From assembly GCA_949357655.1 (NCBI GenBank), contig CASHTG010000021.1, forward strand, positions 62,001-126,000: a stretch of 64,000 nucleotides of DNA, given 5' to 3'. This stretch comes from Parascedosporium putredinis (lineage: Eukaryota > Ascomycota > Sordariomycetes > Microascales > Microascaceae). The notes beneath the pieces are model-generated. The model saw only the letters and a program-made list of their open reading frames with translations. It had not been told where the DNA came from and did no database searches. A program made the translations under genes and the position numbers. Numbering within the stretch: the stretch's first letter is position 1; each line of letters starts with the position of its first letter. Positions 11,941-25,300 of this stretch are shown piece by piece.

Positions 11941-13059
11941 ATGTTTTCAAATTATATTCGGCCATCATTGGGCCGTGTGAGCCGCAATATTCACGCTTCT
12001 AATCCTGCATCGAGGCACAGATATCTTCTCTCGACCTTGGCAATTCTCGAGCAGCGTGATGGTCAACTAAACAAAGCTTCTCTAAGTGCGGTCACAGCAG
12101 CAACTAAGCTTGGGGCGCCAGTCCATGCCTTCATTGCTGGAACTGATGCTTCCAAGGTAGCCCAAGAAGCTGCACAAGTTCTTGGAGTTGATAAAGTCGT
12201 TACTGTGTCCAACGCCGCCTATGAAAAGGTATTAGCCCTCCATCATAGGTACAAGACTTGTATGAGATTTTATCTAAACTACTGACAAAAACCCCCCTCG
12301 ATGCAGGGTCTTCCGGAGACTTTCGCCCCTCTGTTAATTGACAATATCCGAAACGGCGGTTATACGCACATCATCGCTGGACACACGGCGTTTGGGAAAA
12401 ATGTCATGCCTCGAGTCGCAGCTCTTTTAGATGCACAGCAGATATCAGATGTTATTGCAATAGAGTCCGAAAGCACCTTTATCCGCCCGATCTACGCCGG
12501 AAATGCCATTGCTACAGTAGAGTCATTAGATCCGATAAAGGTCATCACTGTTCGAGGAACGGCATTCCCAGCTGCAGCCTCCGAAGGTGGCTCCGGCTCA
12601 ATCGAAGTGGGCACCGACCCAAACCCAGAAACATCAACAGAGTGGATCTCGGAGGATTTAACGAAGTCCGACCGTCCTGATCTAGCAACAGCTGGCCGGG
12701 TTGTCTCAGGAGGCCGTGGCTTGAAGTCAAAAGAAGACTTCGATAAGATAGTGGTGCCGCTCGCCGATTCCCTGGGCGCCGCAATTGGTGCCTCTCGAGC
12801 AGCTGTAGACAGCGGGTATGCGGATAATAGTCTTCAGGTTGGCCAGACAGGGAAGGTCGTCGCGCCGGAACTCTACTTGGCTATCGGCATCTCGGGAGCA
12901 ATCCAGCACCTTGCCGGCATGAAGGACAGCAAAGTTATTGCTGCGATTAACAAGGATTCGGATGCGCCGATCTTCCAAGTGGCCGATGTTGGTCTTGTGG
13001 GAGACCTTTTTAGCGAAGTTCCCAAGTTGACGGAGGAGTTAAACAAGATCAAAGAATGA
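11941..13059 (+). CDS. etfA: Electron transfer flavoprotein subunit alpha, mitochondrial
   Basis: Alpha subunit of the matrix flavoprotein that carries electrons from acyl-CoA and other dehydrogenases to ETF-ubiquinone oxidoreductase. The start is ATG at 11941 (MFSNYIRPSLGRVSRNIHAS), an Arg-rich mitochondrial presequence; an upstream TTG-led extension is not used. One intron, 12229-12306. Domain I has the Rossmann-like beta strands (LLSTLAILEQRDGQL, APVHAFIAG); the C-terminal FAD domain has VVSGGRGLKSKEDF, AIGASRAAVDSGYA, QTGKVVAPELYLAIGISG and HLAGMKDSKVIAAINKD, all diagnostic for ETF alpha. The length of about 345 residues is normal. The gene is intact and converges on ARH1, with 119 bp between stops. 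Confidence 0.97.
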
Positions 13060-13178
13060 TAGCATTTTTTACCCTCAGATGGCTGTTAATGTTACAAATA
13101 CACGTATCAGAGAGGTGCCCTTGGGCACTTAGCATCGTTACCTCAGAATGCCAAGCATACCCTGTGTGCTCGTAAACT

Positions 13179-14738
13179 TCACTCGCTCTCGCCCCGATGC
13201 CTTCCCCTGTCTCTTTCTACTTCATCAATCAGCTGCCAGTCTCGCCAGCTAACGACGCGGGGAAGGTGGCCACGGGGTGTATCACACTTGACCCCCTCCC
13301 AGCCCGCTAGCCCAGTTAGTTCGTCCGGACCTGCGGGCTCGAGTATTGCAGTTGCGTCGTTCACTATGCTATCTGCCGTTGTAAATGCGTCTTGCATAGT
13401 AGAGGCAATCACACCAGTTGGGCCTCGCTTGACCCATCCAGCGCAATACAATCGAGAGATGTGGCTCTTAGTTTCTTCATCAACCACCACCCTCCCAAAG
13501 CCATCATTGACCAGCACACCTCTGTGGTTATCAAACAGAATGCCCGCCTCACGGAACCCGTCCAGGGCTATGGACTTGTAACCTATAGACCTAAATATCA
13601 AGGGTGATTGAAAGGTCATTGTAGTGCCAGCCGGACGAATACTCGCTCCAGGGTCCGATACGGAGGACAGCAACGTTTTCTCAAAGACCGCGCTAGCAAC
13701 GGAGCCAGGATTGTTTGCACTAGCACAGAACTCAACTGGTGAGAGGCAAAAATCGAGGGACCATTGCTTATCACTGAAGGCTGGACTCGTATCTGATCCG
13801 GATTGTAGGAGGCTCATCAGTCTCTTCGCTGGTCTCGGAAGTGCGCTGAGGTCCAATGGAATGAGACCTGGTTTGATCGGTTCGAATGCCAACCCGGGAA
13901 GTTTCATCAGTTCCCTAACTTCTTTTATTGTAAAAGGTGCTTGCATCGGGCCTCTTCGCCCGACGATCCGGACCTGCCGGACTCTATTTCGTCGGAGTTT
14001 GTCAAGAGCCTCTTCCGCAATATCTGTTCTTCTTAGAGCCTCAGCGCTAGATAGGAGGATCCTTGCTACGTCGAGTGCAACGTTTCCTTGCCCAACAATG
14101 ATGGCAGTATCACTAGACTCTAAGTCAGGATTGAGCCCCGCGTACTCTGGCAAGCCGTTATACCACCCAACGAATTGCCTCGCGGAGAGAACTCCTTGAA
14201 GGGATTCTCCAGGTAGGCCTAAGAGCCTATCCTCTACCGCACCATAAGCAAATGTCACCGCGTGGTAATGGCGGAGGATGGTAGAAAGTTCAACTTTAGC
14301 TCTATCAGGTTCCTTTGGATCACAGCCAACCGATACGTTGCCAAGAAACCTGAAGTTAGGTGATGATGCAACCTCCTCGAACTTCTCTTGGCAATTCTAT
14401 GACAAAAAATTTAGTTAGTTGCGAGGCGATACTAGTGGAAAAAGATACGGGCCATAAAAGTGCCAACCGACCTTGACCTCTGGGTGATCAGGCGCCACTC
14501 CATATCTTACAAGCCCGTACGGGACGGGAAGGGCTTCGTACATATCTATTTTGGCGGATGGCATTCGAGCCATGACCCGGTAGGCCGTATAAAAACCTGC
14601 CGGACCTGAGCCAATGATAGCTACTCGAAAGTAGGAGTCGTGCCTTGCCACAGGCACCTTGACGCTAGAGAAGCATGGTTTCAAAAGCCTGCGGGGCGAT
14701 CGCTGCCAACCCCGTGCTGGGAATGCTAGCCGATGCAT
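13179..14738 (-). CDS. ARH1: Mitochondrial NADPH:ferredoxin (adrenodoxin) reductase
   Basis: FAD enzyme that passes electrons from NADPH to mitochondrial ferredoxin for Fe-S cluster and heme A synthesis. The FAD-binding motif VAIIGSGPAGFYTAYRV is followed by PYGLVRYGVAPDHPEVK, spliced (intron 14471-14397) to NCQEKFEEVASSPNFRF. The NADPH-site motif is IIVGQGNVALDVARILL. VRIVGRRGPMQAPFTIKE and the C-terminal YCAGWVKRGPTGVIASTM are typical of the family. The start chosen is the ATG at 14738 (MHRLAFPARGWQRSP), which gives a basic presequence; no ATG is seen further upstream in frame. The length of about 495 residues fits. No frame break was found. The tail after the reductase domain (ARGHRGESE-like) is short and charged. 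Confidence 0.95.
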
Positions 14739-15443
14739 TTGATGAAAATCCTGGTTCCGATTTCTCCATGCACCAACGTGCTGACGGCTTGGAAGCACAA
14801 AGTAAGGTGATCTAGGCTAGCAACACCGGCCCTAGTGCTGTTTAAAGGATATCTGAGGATGACCTTACGCCAGTGGGCAGCCATTCGCGGCCGAAATAAC
14901 TACCAGGAAGATGTCACTTCGGATGACTGAACTTGCTCGAAGTGCCTTTGGAGGATGATACCATACAGTAATCGGTGCCATAAAGTCCGAGAAGAAGAAA
15001 GGAAAATATTTTACACATTGCTCATAGCTCTTGGCCATGAGCGTGCATTTGAAGGAACGAAGTGGTTTATTTAATATTCCACCGTCCTCCCCGATTTCTC
15101 AGCATGTGACTAAGCATTGAAACTCTGAACGGAGCTGCGACGAATAGGGTTGCTGTAGCGACGGTGATCCAAACATGGAATCGTTCCCAATGGAATAAGC
15201 TGAGGACTTCTTTTTAATATCTTGTCACGACATTTGCCTATTCTAGATAATACGTTGTGTTATAGCTCTTTCCTCTCTCTCGCCTCACCGAAGACTGCAA
15301 CTCGATGCTTTCCATGCCCTTGTGTGGTCTATAGCTTGTACTCTATGGAAAGCTTTTAACATCTTCACGCACGTATCTATAAGGAAGTCCTAAGTCACCC
15401 CTCTCTCGATATCAGAGGAGTCTGTCGCGCCGCCGTGTGGTAG
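14739..15443. other. Divergent promoter region, ARH1 / four-span membrane protein
   Basis: About 700 bp with no recognised coding sequence. It is pyrimidine-rich near 15265-15300, consistent with a promoter for the plus-strand gene. Confidence 0.45.
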
Positions 15444-17298
15444 ATGATGTTGGCTCAATACGAGCCGTTCCTTGATGGCGTCGAGCGCTACGACCCAAAA
15501 TCACCAACGAAGCCCTTCGACCCCAAGGCCGTGACTAGGGCTAGCTTTGAACCTAAACCTAAGAAGTTCCAACAAAAAGGACCCCTGATCTCATTCAACC
15601 GCCATCCTGAGTATGAGCCTTCTTCTACAATATGGGGATTTCAGTACACTAACGCTTCGATATCACTTCGGCTGGCATTCAAAGTGTCCATTCACCTATG
15701 AGTTACAGAGCCACTCAACACGTACCCATGAGTCGTAGAACTAAGTCTTGGATTGTATGGATGCGAAAGATCCAACTTATCCTTCGACTGCTGGGACTCA
15801 ATGCCAGTCTGGGAATTCTAGCAATGACCATTTTGATTACTGGAATTGATGATCAAGTAACTTGGGCCTTGAGGATAGTGGTAGGAATTTCGCAGCCCGG
15901 CTTCGAGGACGACGACTCTCTGTGGTGAAAAACTAACATGAAACTTAGTCTGGCCTAGCTGCTCTTCATTGCGCGTATGGCATATACCATCTTGCCCGTG
16001 CTGCGGGCGGCCGCACTCCCTCGTCATCTGCGGCGTATCAGTTTTTCGCTGTTCTGGCGGATTTTTGTGTTGCCCCTGTCTATGCCTACGGAGCCAAGAT
16101 CGTTACCGATCACTCGGAAGAGTGGTCCACGTTACTCTCTAATAAGACGCTCGCCCCCACGTTCGCTCTCATCCTGTATTGCGTCTTACTGGCAGCAGGA
16201 GGTCTCCAAATTTTATGTCTTTGCATCTCGCTCTGGCTTGGCGTCATGTTCAGGAGGATTGCCCTCATGCCACCCGACATGAATCCCCTCGAAGAGCATT
16301 TGACCGCTCGTTCTCGCCACAAACGTGCGAAGTCTTCCATTTCCACGTGTTACACGGAAGCCTCCTTTGATAAGCGGCTTTCTACGGCATCGACAATACG
16401 TGGCCCGGTTGTACCATTCCACTCGACGCGCAGTGGTTTGTCCGTTACCTCAAGTAACCGGGACTCTCGTCTGGACTTGCCTAGCCGCCACTACCAGATT
16501 GCTCCTGGCGCATCGCCCCGGCATTCAGTATGTTCCACCGACATTAAAACTCTCTCGACAGCTGCATCTCGCCTGAGCCAAAGGGGCTCATACGTAGGTA
16601 TACCTATGGACGAGCCAAGTATGGGGAACCCAGATATCGATAACCCTAGCCCCGTCGGAAATCAGAAGCCAAGAGGCGGAAAGTTCACCGAGACCTGGCA
16701 TGCCACGGACTCATTGATATCTCGTACCCAGCAACGCAACCGCGTAATAGCGGCCCAGGAACATGAGAAGGAAAAGCAAAGTTGGGGTCGATTCAATCAG
16801 TCGTATGCATATGGCGATTCGAACTCGGATGGAGAGAAGGAAAATGAGATCCTCACGGGTAGCGACTGTGAAGATAGTATAAGTGTGTCTGGCTCGCATC
16901 ATCCCAACCCGCTACGACTGAATCCTGCTGCACCGCCTCGGCCGAAAACCCCTTATTATGCGTTTTCCTCCGATATTCTTTCCGACATGAGTACCAGCAA
17001 GTACAGCCGCCTTCCGGATGATACAGGCGACAAATCAGCCCCTGTATTGACTACTAAAGTGGCGGGTTATCGAAATAGCTCGATCCAGCCAGATGTGGCC
17101 TTCTATTCAAAACCGTACGGTGAGCTGAAGCCCGCAACCCCGCCAATCATGGTAGGCAGTAACCGTCACGTCTCTTCTGGGAATGACTATGACGGTTCAA
17201 CCTCCAGGATTGGTCGCCGTAATGTTAGTGGGAAGGTTGCAGAGGAGGGAAGGGCGGGAAGACCTTATGAGAGATATGGCCGACATGATGATATGTGA
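15444..17298 (+). CDS. Conserved-looking four-span membrane protein with long disordered C-tail
   Basis: I do not recognise a named family. Three exons: introns 15611-15708 and 15881-15948 (branch-site-like CTAAC just before the second acceptor). Residues 1 to about 60 are soluble and proline/lysine-rich (MMLAQYEPFLDGVERYDP). Four hydrophobic spans follow: LILRLLGLNASLGILAM, GLAALHCAYGIYHLA, YQFFAVLADFCVAPVYAYG and LAPTFALILYCVLLAAGGLQ-ILCLCISLWLGVMF. About 350 residues of Ser/Pro/Arg-rich cytosolic-looking sequence follow, with scattered acidic patches (SDGEKENEILTGSDCED), ending YERYGRHDDM. The layout resembles small MARVEL-like four-span proteins, but that is only topology. The exact donor of intron 2 (15872, 15878 or 15881) is uncertain. 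No frame break was found. Confidence 0.8.
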
Positions 17299-17664
17299 GA
17301 GAATCAAGAGTGCAGAGTTGAAGGCTGAAGGGTATTTCGAAAGCATCCTTTTCCTATCAACAGGGTATGGCTTTTTCTTTTTTCCTTCTTTTTTTTTTGG
17401 AGGGTGTTTAGGGATATTGGGGATATGGGGATATTTGGATGATGGATGTGTGTTTATGTATGTGCGTAGGTAACAAAGTCTGGGACTTTGTTTAGTTTGT
17501 AGCGGACCACGCATTCAAGGCCTCCTTGTACGGATAGAGATGGAGTTATTGGCGAGCGAGAATGAACTTCATCATGTTGAAAGATCAGGAGATATTGAAA
17601 CTCATTACCTCACCACATTCCCCACTGCAGAAGATTTCGTTGAGGATACCTAATGACAATAAAA
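17299..17664. other. Convergent 3' intergenic region
   Basis: It lies between the ends of the membrane-protein and PMS1 genes. A T-rich run at about 17380-17400 and G-rich short repeats (GGGATATT/GGGGATATGG) at 17410-17440 are seen; nothing else. Confidence 0.5.
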
Positions 17665-20600
17665 TTACTCGTTTTCACGGCAATAGCTTGCCCAAGACCG
17701 CTTCAAGCCGGGATTTCCTCTACTACCATCGGCCGCCCACTTATTTCCATCCCAGCTATCGAGACTACAAAGGTGCCGCATTGTTGGCCTTCCATGAGGG
17801 CAATTCCACGGCTTGTCTAATTCTCCCATACGACGGACGAGCTTTTCCATTCTTCGATGCTGCAAGGGATTTCCAACCATAACACTAGTACGACATGCTC
17901 GCATAGCAAACATCTTTCTTACTTTGGATGGCCTCACCATGGATCTGCCTTCCGAGCTCGAAGGGCTATCTGCAAGGAGGAGATCAACTCTTCGAGATCA
18001 GCCACTGTAAAGACTGTCTCTTTGCTAAGGGGCAAGGCAAGAAGCTGGCACCTTGCACCAACAGGAGAATCTCCCGAGATATCGACTGCGACTTTGAAAC
18101 CATTGGCTTCGAACACAGGAAGATTATCGAGTAAGACCTCTTCCTCTAGTGCCGTCAGCTCGAGAGACTTAGGATTCACCAAGCGTTGAGAGTCAACCAC
18201 GGTCGAAGCCTGGAGCCGCTCAAAGTTATATTTTTCGTCTGATGCATGCTGATCGACAATGAACAGCTCGTCACGCCTCTGCGGTGTATGGCTAACGACG
18301 GGGCCATCATGCTGGCCCGCAGGCCGGGAAACTAGGATAAATCCAAGATTGAACTGACCAATGATTTTCATTCTGTTGAAGTCCCCCTTTGAGATCGCGA
18401 GAGAGAGCTTTCTTTCCGCATCCTGAATTTCCGCACTTGCGTCATCATTGGATAGGCTGACGGCTGGTAACTGGGCGCCTTGGGTTCGTACCAGATGGGG
18501 GACCCTTGATCGCAAACTCTCAATGTCGAGCCTCACAGTTTGCTCGTACCGCAGAGTAGCTTCTTTGCGTCTAGCTGATATTTTCCCAGTGGCAGGATGT
18601 GGTTCCCTGTTCGCGAGGGTGGGATTAATGGCACCCGGTTGTGAGGCAAGGCTGGCGTTACAACCGGCGACCACGCCTGAAGCATCTCTGCCACCATTCG
18701 CCGAGATATGCAAAGTCTCGGGGCCTAACGCGGAACCCTCGGCCTCCTCCTCATCAAAGTCTATACCGTCCTCAGGCTCTACGCCACCTTGCACGGTGGG
18801 ATCTTCCTTTGAACCCCCTGTTGCTCCACCGACAGGGGCAGTCCCATTGTTGAAAAACTCCAAATTCACGGAGCCTTCTATTTGAAGCTCCCGGTCTCGG
18901 TCTGGCGCCATTGCCACTTTAGATTGAGTGGCTTTCTCTCGAAACGCCGGCAAGGTCAGCTCATCGGGCCCGTAGCTCTGTCGTGTAGAAGACTGGTGAA
19001 TGGTGGGGAGGTATAAGCAACATTTGATCTGTTTTGATCGTTGGCAACTGCTAGCTGGCGGATAGGGGCTCTTTGATGGGATGTTGACAAGACCTTAGCG
19101 GCATGTAACGGAGATGTCTCCGGTTCACCGCCGTTTCCCTTGCATGGGGGCGAGTGTGAGCGGACTAAGCCAGTAGGAGCGATAGGGGTAGGTTCCTGCC
19201 CTCCCGTTTCAAATTTAGCTGCGGAGAGGGGGGTATAGTGTAGCTAGAACGAGTTTCTGTCTCCGTGCGCACATGTTCATCTTTGTCCCGGAGGTCGAAG
19301 ACTTGATCTGAGGCTCCAGATAGGGAGAAAAGAGTCCCCTCCCCTTGGCACCAATGCTTGGAAAGGATATCTCCTGTCTAGGTTCACCACCGTGTTTGGT
19401 CGCAATACGGGTCACACTTGTATTCAACTTGACCAAAGCAGGAATGGGCTGGCCCGGAACGGGCGGGGTTTTCGGTGTTGATGGCGTGACGCCTGTCTTC
19501 TTCGCAGATGTAAGTCCCCGGCTCGCTAGCTGCGAAGCGGGAACTGTATAGTCATGAGATTCAAAAACGGCATTCAGGGACTCTTTCAAGTGGTCGAGCA
19601 TACGACTTTGCTCATGAAGCAAGATGGTCCGTTTATCTGGGCTCACATTTACGTCGTAGAGGTGGGTGTCGAGCTGAATGTCGGCAAAGATGAAAGGAGA
19701 TTGCGAGGAATTGAAGGCTTTATATACCTCATTGAAGACCTTTGCGAACTGAGGAAGACCGCATGGGCGCCCATTGACAAAAACATTTGCCTATCAGGAG
19801 CCTGGCGCCCTTCTCCGTGAGCTGGACGCGAAACGTGTCCTTTCACTACGACCCGATTTTTCTGAGGCTTCAGCTGCGTATGCTGAGATGAGAGTCGTGG
19901 TGCTGTGGGCTCTAGTTCCAAATCAAGGTTCAAGGGCACTAAGGCTGCCATTGTCTTTGTTCCGAAGATATTCAAAACGTTTTCTCGAGTTGTAGGGTTT
20001 CCCTTCGTGGAAAAAAGGATAATCCTCTTTCCTTTGGTAGGTTGTTGTGATACGGTGAACTTGACATTGGTCAAGATGCAAGCATACTGGTTAAGAAGAC
20101 TTATGACTTTGGTCCATTCTCTCTTAATGTGACGTTCAAGTTCTCGGCGGCGAACTGGGAGGTTATAAAACAGATCCTCGACAGTGACCGTGGTGCCTTG
20201 CTTGGCAGAGACGACTGAGGTGCTCTCCAAAGTCCCTGATGAAGAGAAGTGCAGTTTAGATCCTTTGGGCGCGTCATCAGCTATGCATGTGATAATTGAT
20301 AGGTGGCTGAGGGCGGATAGCGAGGAGAGAGCCTCTCCCCGGAAGCCAAAGGTCTGAAGATTAGAGAGATCATCGTAAACCGTGAGTTTGGAAGTATAGT
20401 GCTTTAAGGCTAAAGATGGGTAATTATCACGAGTTATACCAGAGCCATTGTCCTGGACTTCAATCGTTTCTAAACCTTGGTTCTTGAAGCGCACATCTGC
20501 CAGTAAGTTAGGGATTGTAAAATGCGGTATAGTGAACGTGGATAGAGACCTATGCTTGAAGCACCTGCATCCACACTGTTCTCAACGAGTTCCTTAGCGA

Positions 20601-20770
20601 CGGAACACAGGTCAACTATAACTTGGCCAGACTGTATACGATGGATCTATTTGAGCGATAGAGTGGGGATGGTTAGATATGAAAAACCTTCTAGTAGAGG
20701 GTTGTAGATACCCAGCGAGTGACTCTTCCGGACTTACAGAGGCTCCATCAATTGGCTTAATTGTTGCCAT
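17665..20770 (-). CDS. PMS1: DNA mismatch repair protein PMS1 (MutL homologue, endonuclease type)
   Basis: Partner of MLH1 in MutL-alpha; nicks DNA during mismatch repair. The start at 20770 (MATIKPIDGAS) is followed by introns 20737-20647 and 20549-20497. The GHKL ATPase motifs are VAKELVENSVDAGASSI, VQDNGSGITRDNYPSLALKH and TFGFRGEALSSLSAL; the transducer region has VEDLFYNLPVRRREL and NVSPDKRTILLHEQ. A long disordered middle is followed by the C-terminal dimerisation/nuclease domain with MKIIGQFNLGFILV, the metal-binding DQHA-x2-E-x4-E motif (IVDQHASDEKYNFERL), MFAMRACRTSVMVG and PWNCPHGRPTMRHL. Frame breaks near 19781, 19267, 19224, 18968 and 17985 are consistent with single-base homopolymer shortfalls; those in the low-complexity middle are least certain. 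All catalytic motifs are intact, so I infer a working gene. Confidence 0.95.
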
Positions 20771-22303
20771 GGTGGCTTCATGAGCTGCTCTTGGCAATGT
20801 TGGTCTTGTGTTTCCGAGGCTGGAAGAGTGGGCTGCTGGGTCTTAAGACGATGGTTTCCGCGTTGTCCTTTGCTACCTTCGAGACCCCTTTTCCTGCTTG
20901 CACTCTCTAGTGTCCCTGCCTAGACCCAATGAAAAGCACTGTGTCTTTGTGGGGAAAAAAGCTTCTCGGCCGCTTCACTGAGAATGTAAGGCTGATTGTT
21001 TAAAGATACTAATAAAGTTTTCAATGTCCTGGCAGATGATGTTATTTTATGGTAGTGATATTTCCGCTTCCCTTAATTTAAAATTGGGTAGAATTGAATC
21101 CTCGTGGAGTAGAAAGAGCAAGCATATGTTAATATTGACTTATTCACCTCCATGATAGTTAGATCTCGCGGATCCTGGCGTGTTATGTTATAACCTCATA
21201 ATGTACGAAGTATATCAGACGCGTGATCACGCCTGCCAATTTCCCTGCTCCATCCCACCTCCATCTAGCCGCTACAGTGCATGACTAAGCTAGCTAGTAA
21301 CTGGGCAGGTCTGACTAAATTCTGGCTTTCTTGAGTCGAAAACATTCAGACAAGTCTTTCATCTCATCTTCTTATTAATACGTGCCACCAACCCAAATTG
21401 CATCAACGACCGGAATCTTGTGCCTACTATCGATCTCTCTACTGGGATCTTGTTTCTAGTTGCTGATGTTCAACTGAGGAATTGATAGTGTTTAGGTGTC
21501 CTGTCATGTGAAGAACATGAGCTGCCTCTTGCGGGAAAGCCAAGTAGTAATCGTTAGGAGCAGGATCTCGGTATTATCCTGATTATCTTTGTGTTCCTCC
21601 CAGGTTGTAGGCGTCTTGCAACATCGATTGATTCAATGTTGGTCTGATGTTATGTTGATTACCTTACGACGTCGCCAAGGCCTAACCTTTGATCCTCATC
21701 GGCGCCCTATGGTCGCTGTGGTCACCGGAATGACTTAAACTCTAAATTCTGTGTTTTACATTTGGAACTTGAAGTCTGCATCAAGCTTCTCTCTTCAGCG
21801 CTTGCTGCCTCCATTGTGTGACAAATCCACCCTTGGCCGCCACACACTTGAGCTCCCATCTTTGACACGCAATATGCTCCGCCTCTCAACCCTAAGACGG
21901 GTGTCTTCTTCCTCCTTCACACTTACACATTAATCGACAAGTTGCTGCTACAAGTAAAGCGACTCTTATCTCGGAAATGGGATTCGAGTTAGATGCTCAT
22001 TGAGTGAACAAGCTCTAGAGGCGTTTTTCCCTATTGGCCACAGTGGGCGGGATGGACTGTGGCTTGCCTAGGCGATTGATGTCGTAATAATAACACACCT
22101 TCACTAGTCCCACCTCCCACAATTTCCGGGCCCACTTACGTCTCCAAGCTATCCTTGGTTAACAAATCTCTCCTCTCCTCTTCACTTGTTCTTTTTCCGT
22201 CCCAACACACATGCCCTTGCCATCAGGGCGCTCCTTCCCTTTCTCTCATAAACCTCCCATACCGGCACCTTGAGGACTCCTACCATTGGGAGTCTTCTCC
22301 CCT
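20771..22303. other. Divergent intergenic region, PMS1 / BST1
   Basis: About 1.5 kb. The section 20990-21220 is clearly AT-richer than its surroundings. The rest has no recognised open frame (a 60-codon frame at 21751-21933 is unremarkable). C/T-rich stretches at 22150-22260 lie just before the BST1 start. Confidence 0.5.
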
Positions 22304-25300
22304 ATGAAGGGCCGGCCGTCTGCGTCTTCTAGAGACGCTGACGGATCCACCGTCGACCAGGAAAACCCCTCGAAATCGTCAACGAAGTGGCAGCACCCGA
22401 CCGACCGAGTTCCGACCCCCCTCTCTCCATCTTCTGCAAGAAGTAGGCGCTCAACAAATATCACCTGGAAGGTTAATAGGGACCGAAATGGTACTGCAGA
22501 ACCCAACTTTGTTGTGGCCGCATCCAAGGCGGTCGCCGCGGGCCAGGGGATCAAAGCCTCAGCATTGAATCCAAACCCGTCTACGATGAAAATACGTCGC
22601 GGACCATGGTCGATCACCTACCTAATTTTCTTTACGTCTATTATCGGCCTCGGTTTGCTTGCAACCATTCTTTACTCGCTCGTCACCCAACATCTTGACC
22701 CTAAGGGTTGTCGAATGTCGTATATGCGGCCGAGTTATATCAAGTTTAGTGAATTCGATACGGAGCATACCCGTTTCGCGAGTAAATATTCCCTCTACCT
22801 GTATCGTGAACAGACAGTAAATGATGATAAGGTAAATGACCTTCTACCCTCACTTCTCCTGCCTTTTTCGACCTGCTATTTTCCAATACTGACAGCGTAT
22901 TGATCAAACGATAGTTGAGAGGCATCCCAGTCCTGTTCGTGCCCGGAAATGCCGGAAGTTACAAACAGGTTCGCCCCATCGCAGCCGAAGCTTCGAATTA
23001 CTTCAATGATGTTGTCCAACATGATGAGGCCGCCATGGCCGCTGGAACTCGCAACTTGGACTTCTTTACCGTTGACTTCAATGAGGACATCACTGCATTT
23101 CATGGCCAGACTCTTCTCGACCAAGCCGAGTACCTCAACGAGGCTATACGATACATTCTCTCACTATATATGGACCCGCGCGTGTCCCCAAGATCGACCG
23201 ACCTGCCCGATCCGACCTCCGTCATCGTTTTGGGTCATTCGATGGGCGGAGTCGTGGCTCGAACAATGCTCGTCATGCCTAATTATCAGACCAATTCTAT
23301 CAATACGATCCTGACAATGTCTGCTCCACATTCTCAGCCGCCCGTTACATTCGATGGTGAAATTGTGCAGATATACGATACGATCAATTCATATTGGAGG
23401 AACGCATACTCCGAGAAATGGGCCAATAACAACCCTTTATGGCATGTCACGCTCGTCTCAATCGCTGGGGGCCTGGACACTGTAGTGCCGTCGGATTATG
23501 CAAGCATCGAATCAATAGTTCCCGAAACACACGGCTTCACTGTTTTCACAACCACCATCCCAACTGTCTGGGCCAGCATGGACCACCAAGCTATCCTCTG
23601 GTGTGATCAGTTTCGGAAGGTTGTCACTCGAGCTTTGTATAACATTGTGGACGTTGGAAGAGCTTCACAAACTAAGCCGCGCGCGGAAAGGATGAGAGTC
23701 TTTAAGAAATGGTTCTTGACTGGCCTAGAGCTGGACGCAGAAAAACCCTTCCATTGCAGCTGCCATCCACTCTTCTCACCCTCGGCGACAGCACAAACAC
23801 TGTGATTCCCGAAGGGGAGCGACTTACAATCCGAGAATTTGGCCGTGGTTCCGGGCCGAGAGCATATCTCATGCCTGTCCAACCACCAGGATCTCCACAG
23901 AGCACTCGATTTACCCTTCTATCGGACACCCCTCTCACCCCCGGTGAGAGTGGCAATCTCGAGGTTCTTCTCTGCAGTATTGCTCCGCCTCAGCCTGGCC
24001 AATCTACTTTCGCACTGCCTGTAGTCGTTGATCTATCCGTGGACGGCGACGAGTCCGCAAAATTCGTTTGCAAGAATGCGGCTTCTGACATGATAACGCT
24101 GCCCCAGTCAACTCATGACTCAAAGTACCCGTTCCCTTCCGCTAAGAATGTGAAAGCCCGCCCTTTCTCTTACCTAGAGTATGACGCGGAGGTACTGGCA
24201 GAACATCAGTTTGTCGTCGTCTTAGACATGTCGTCCACCCCTACGGACGGATTTGTCCTCGCCGAATTCGCGGACCATGCTGGTTCTCTTCATACAAAAG
24301 ATGCGACTTTACCAGAACTCGTTGCGTTTGGACTGAACCTGCGCCTGCCACCAAACCGCTCAACCGTTTCTCAAGTTCGTATCCCAAGCATTGAGTCTAG
24401 CTTATTGGCCTACCATCTATACGTTGAATCTCAGGAATGCACAAAGTTCGTGGAACTCTTCGCACCCTTAGTGAGGCAACATATAAGCCGGCCTTACGAA
24501 TCGAAGTTCTTCGTCAATGCGAAGCAGGCAGAAATAAGCATCCATGGCACATCACCGTTCGTCCCGCCTCCCCTTATATCCTACAATGAGGAGCGCGGGC
24601 TTGGATTCCAGATTTGGACGGATCCGACATGCGAAACTGAGATAGTGATAAGCCTCAAGCTCGATATTTTTGGCAGCTTTGGCAAGCTATACATGCGGTA
24701 CCGCACTGTATTTGCAGCATTCCCTCTTTTGATTGTTGCCCTCGTGCTCGCCAAACAGTTCCAACTATACGACGAAGCTGGCGTCTTCGTATCTTTCACG
24801 GAGGGCTTAGATCTTGCCCTTCGTGGGTCGTTCCCGGTCACTGTGCTATGTCTCACACTCCTTTCTATATTTGGCTGGGGAGCCTCGAAAGCCTTTGGAT
24901 CAGGAACTAGTAAGGGCACGTTGGCGACCGACTTCTACCAAAACGATAGTGTTGTCGGAATGACCGACCCCTTCTTCTGGTTCCTCGTCCCGATAATTGG
25001 TACTGTCAGCGTCGGAGTGTGCGTTGGCGTTCACTACCTCACTCTTTTCTTGGTTCAGCTCTCGGGAATCATCTCTAGCATCTTCGCCGAGCACGTGGCC
25101 AAGATCGACGAAACGCGCCGAACAACATCTCCCATGCTCTTTTCTCCAACATCTCCCCAACGGCGTGCAATAACCACTGGAATTCTCCTGTTTTTAGTAT
25201 CCACCTTCATTCCTTATCAATTCGCCTATCTTGTCGCCTGTCTAGTACAACTGATTACTACCGTTCGTGCATTGCGCGCTCTTTCTTCTCACCGGCAACT

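Noticed and set aside
15444..17298. Secondary-metabolite or effector cluster
   Set aside because: No PKS, NRPS, terpene synthase, P450 set or secreted effector-like genes occur in the window.
20990..21220. AT-rich patch as a RIP-damaged transposon
   Set aside because: Only about 230 bp, no remnant of a transposase or terminal repeats, and no TpA-heavy repeat structure that I can see.
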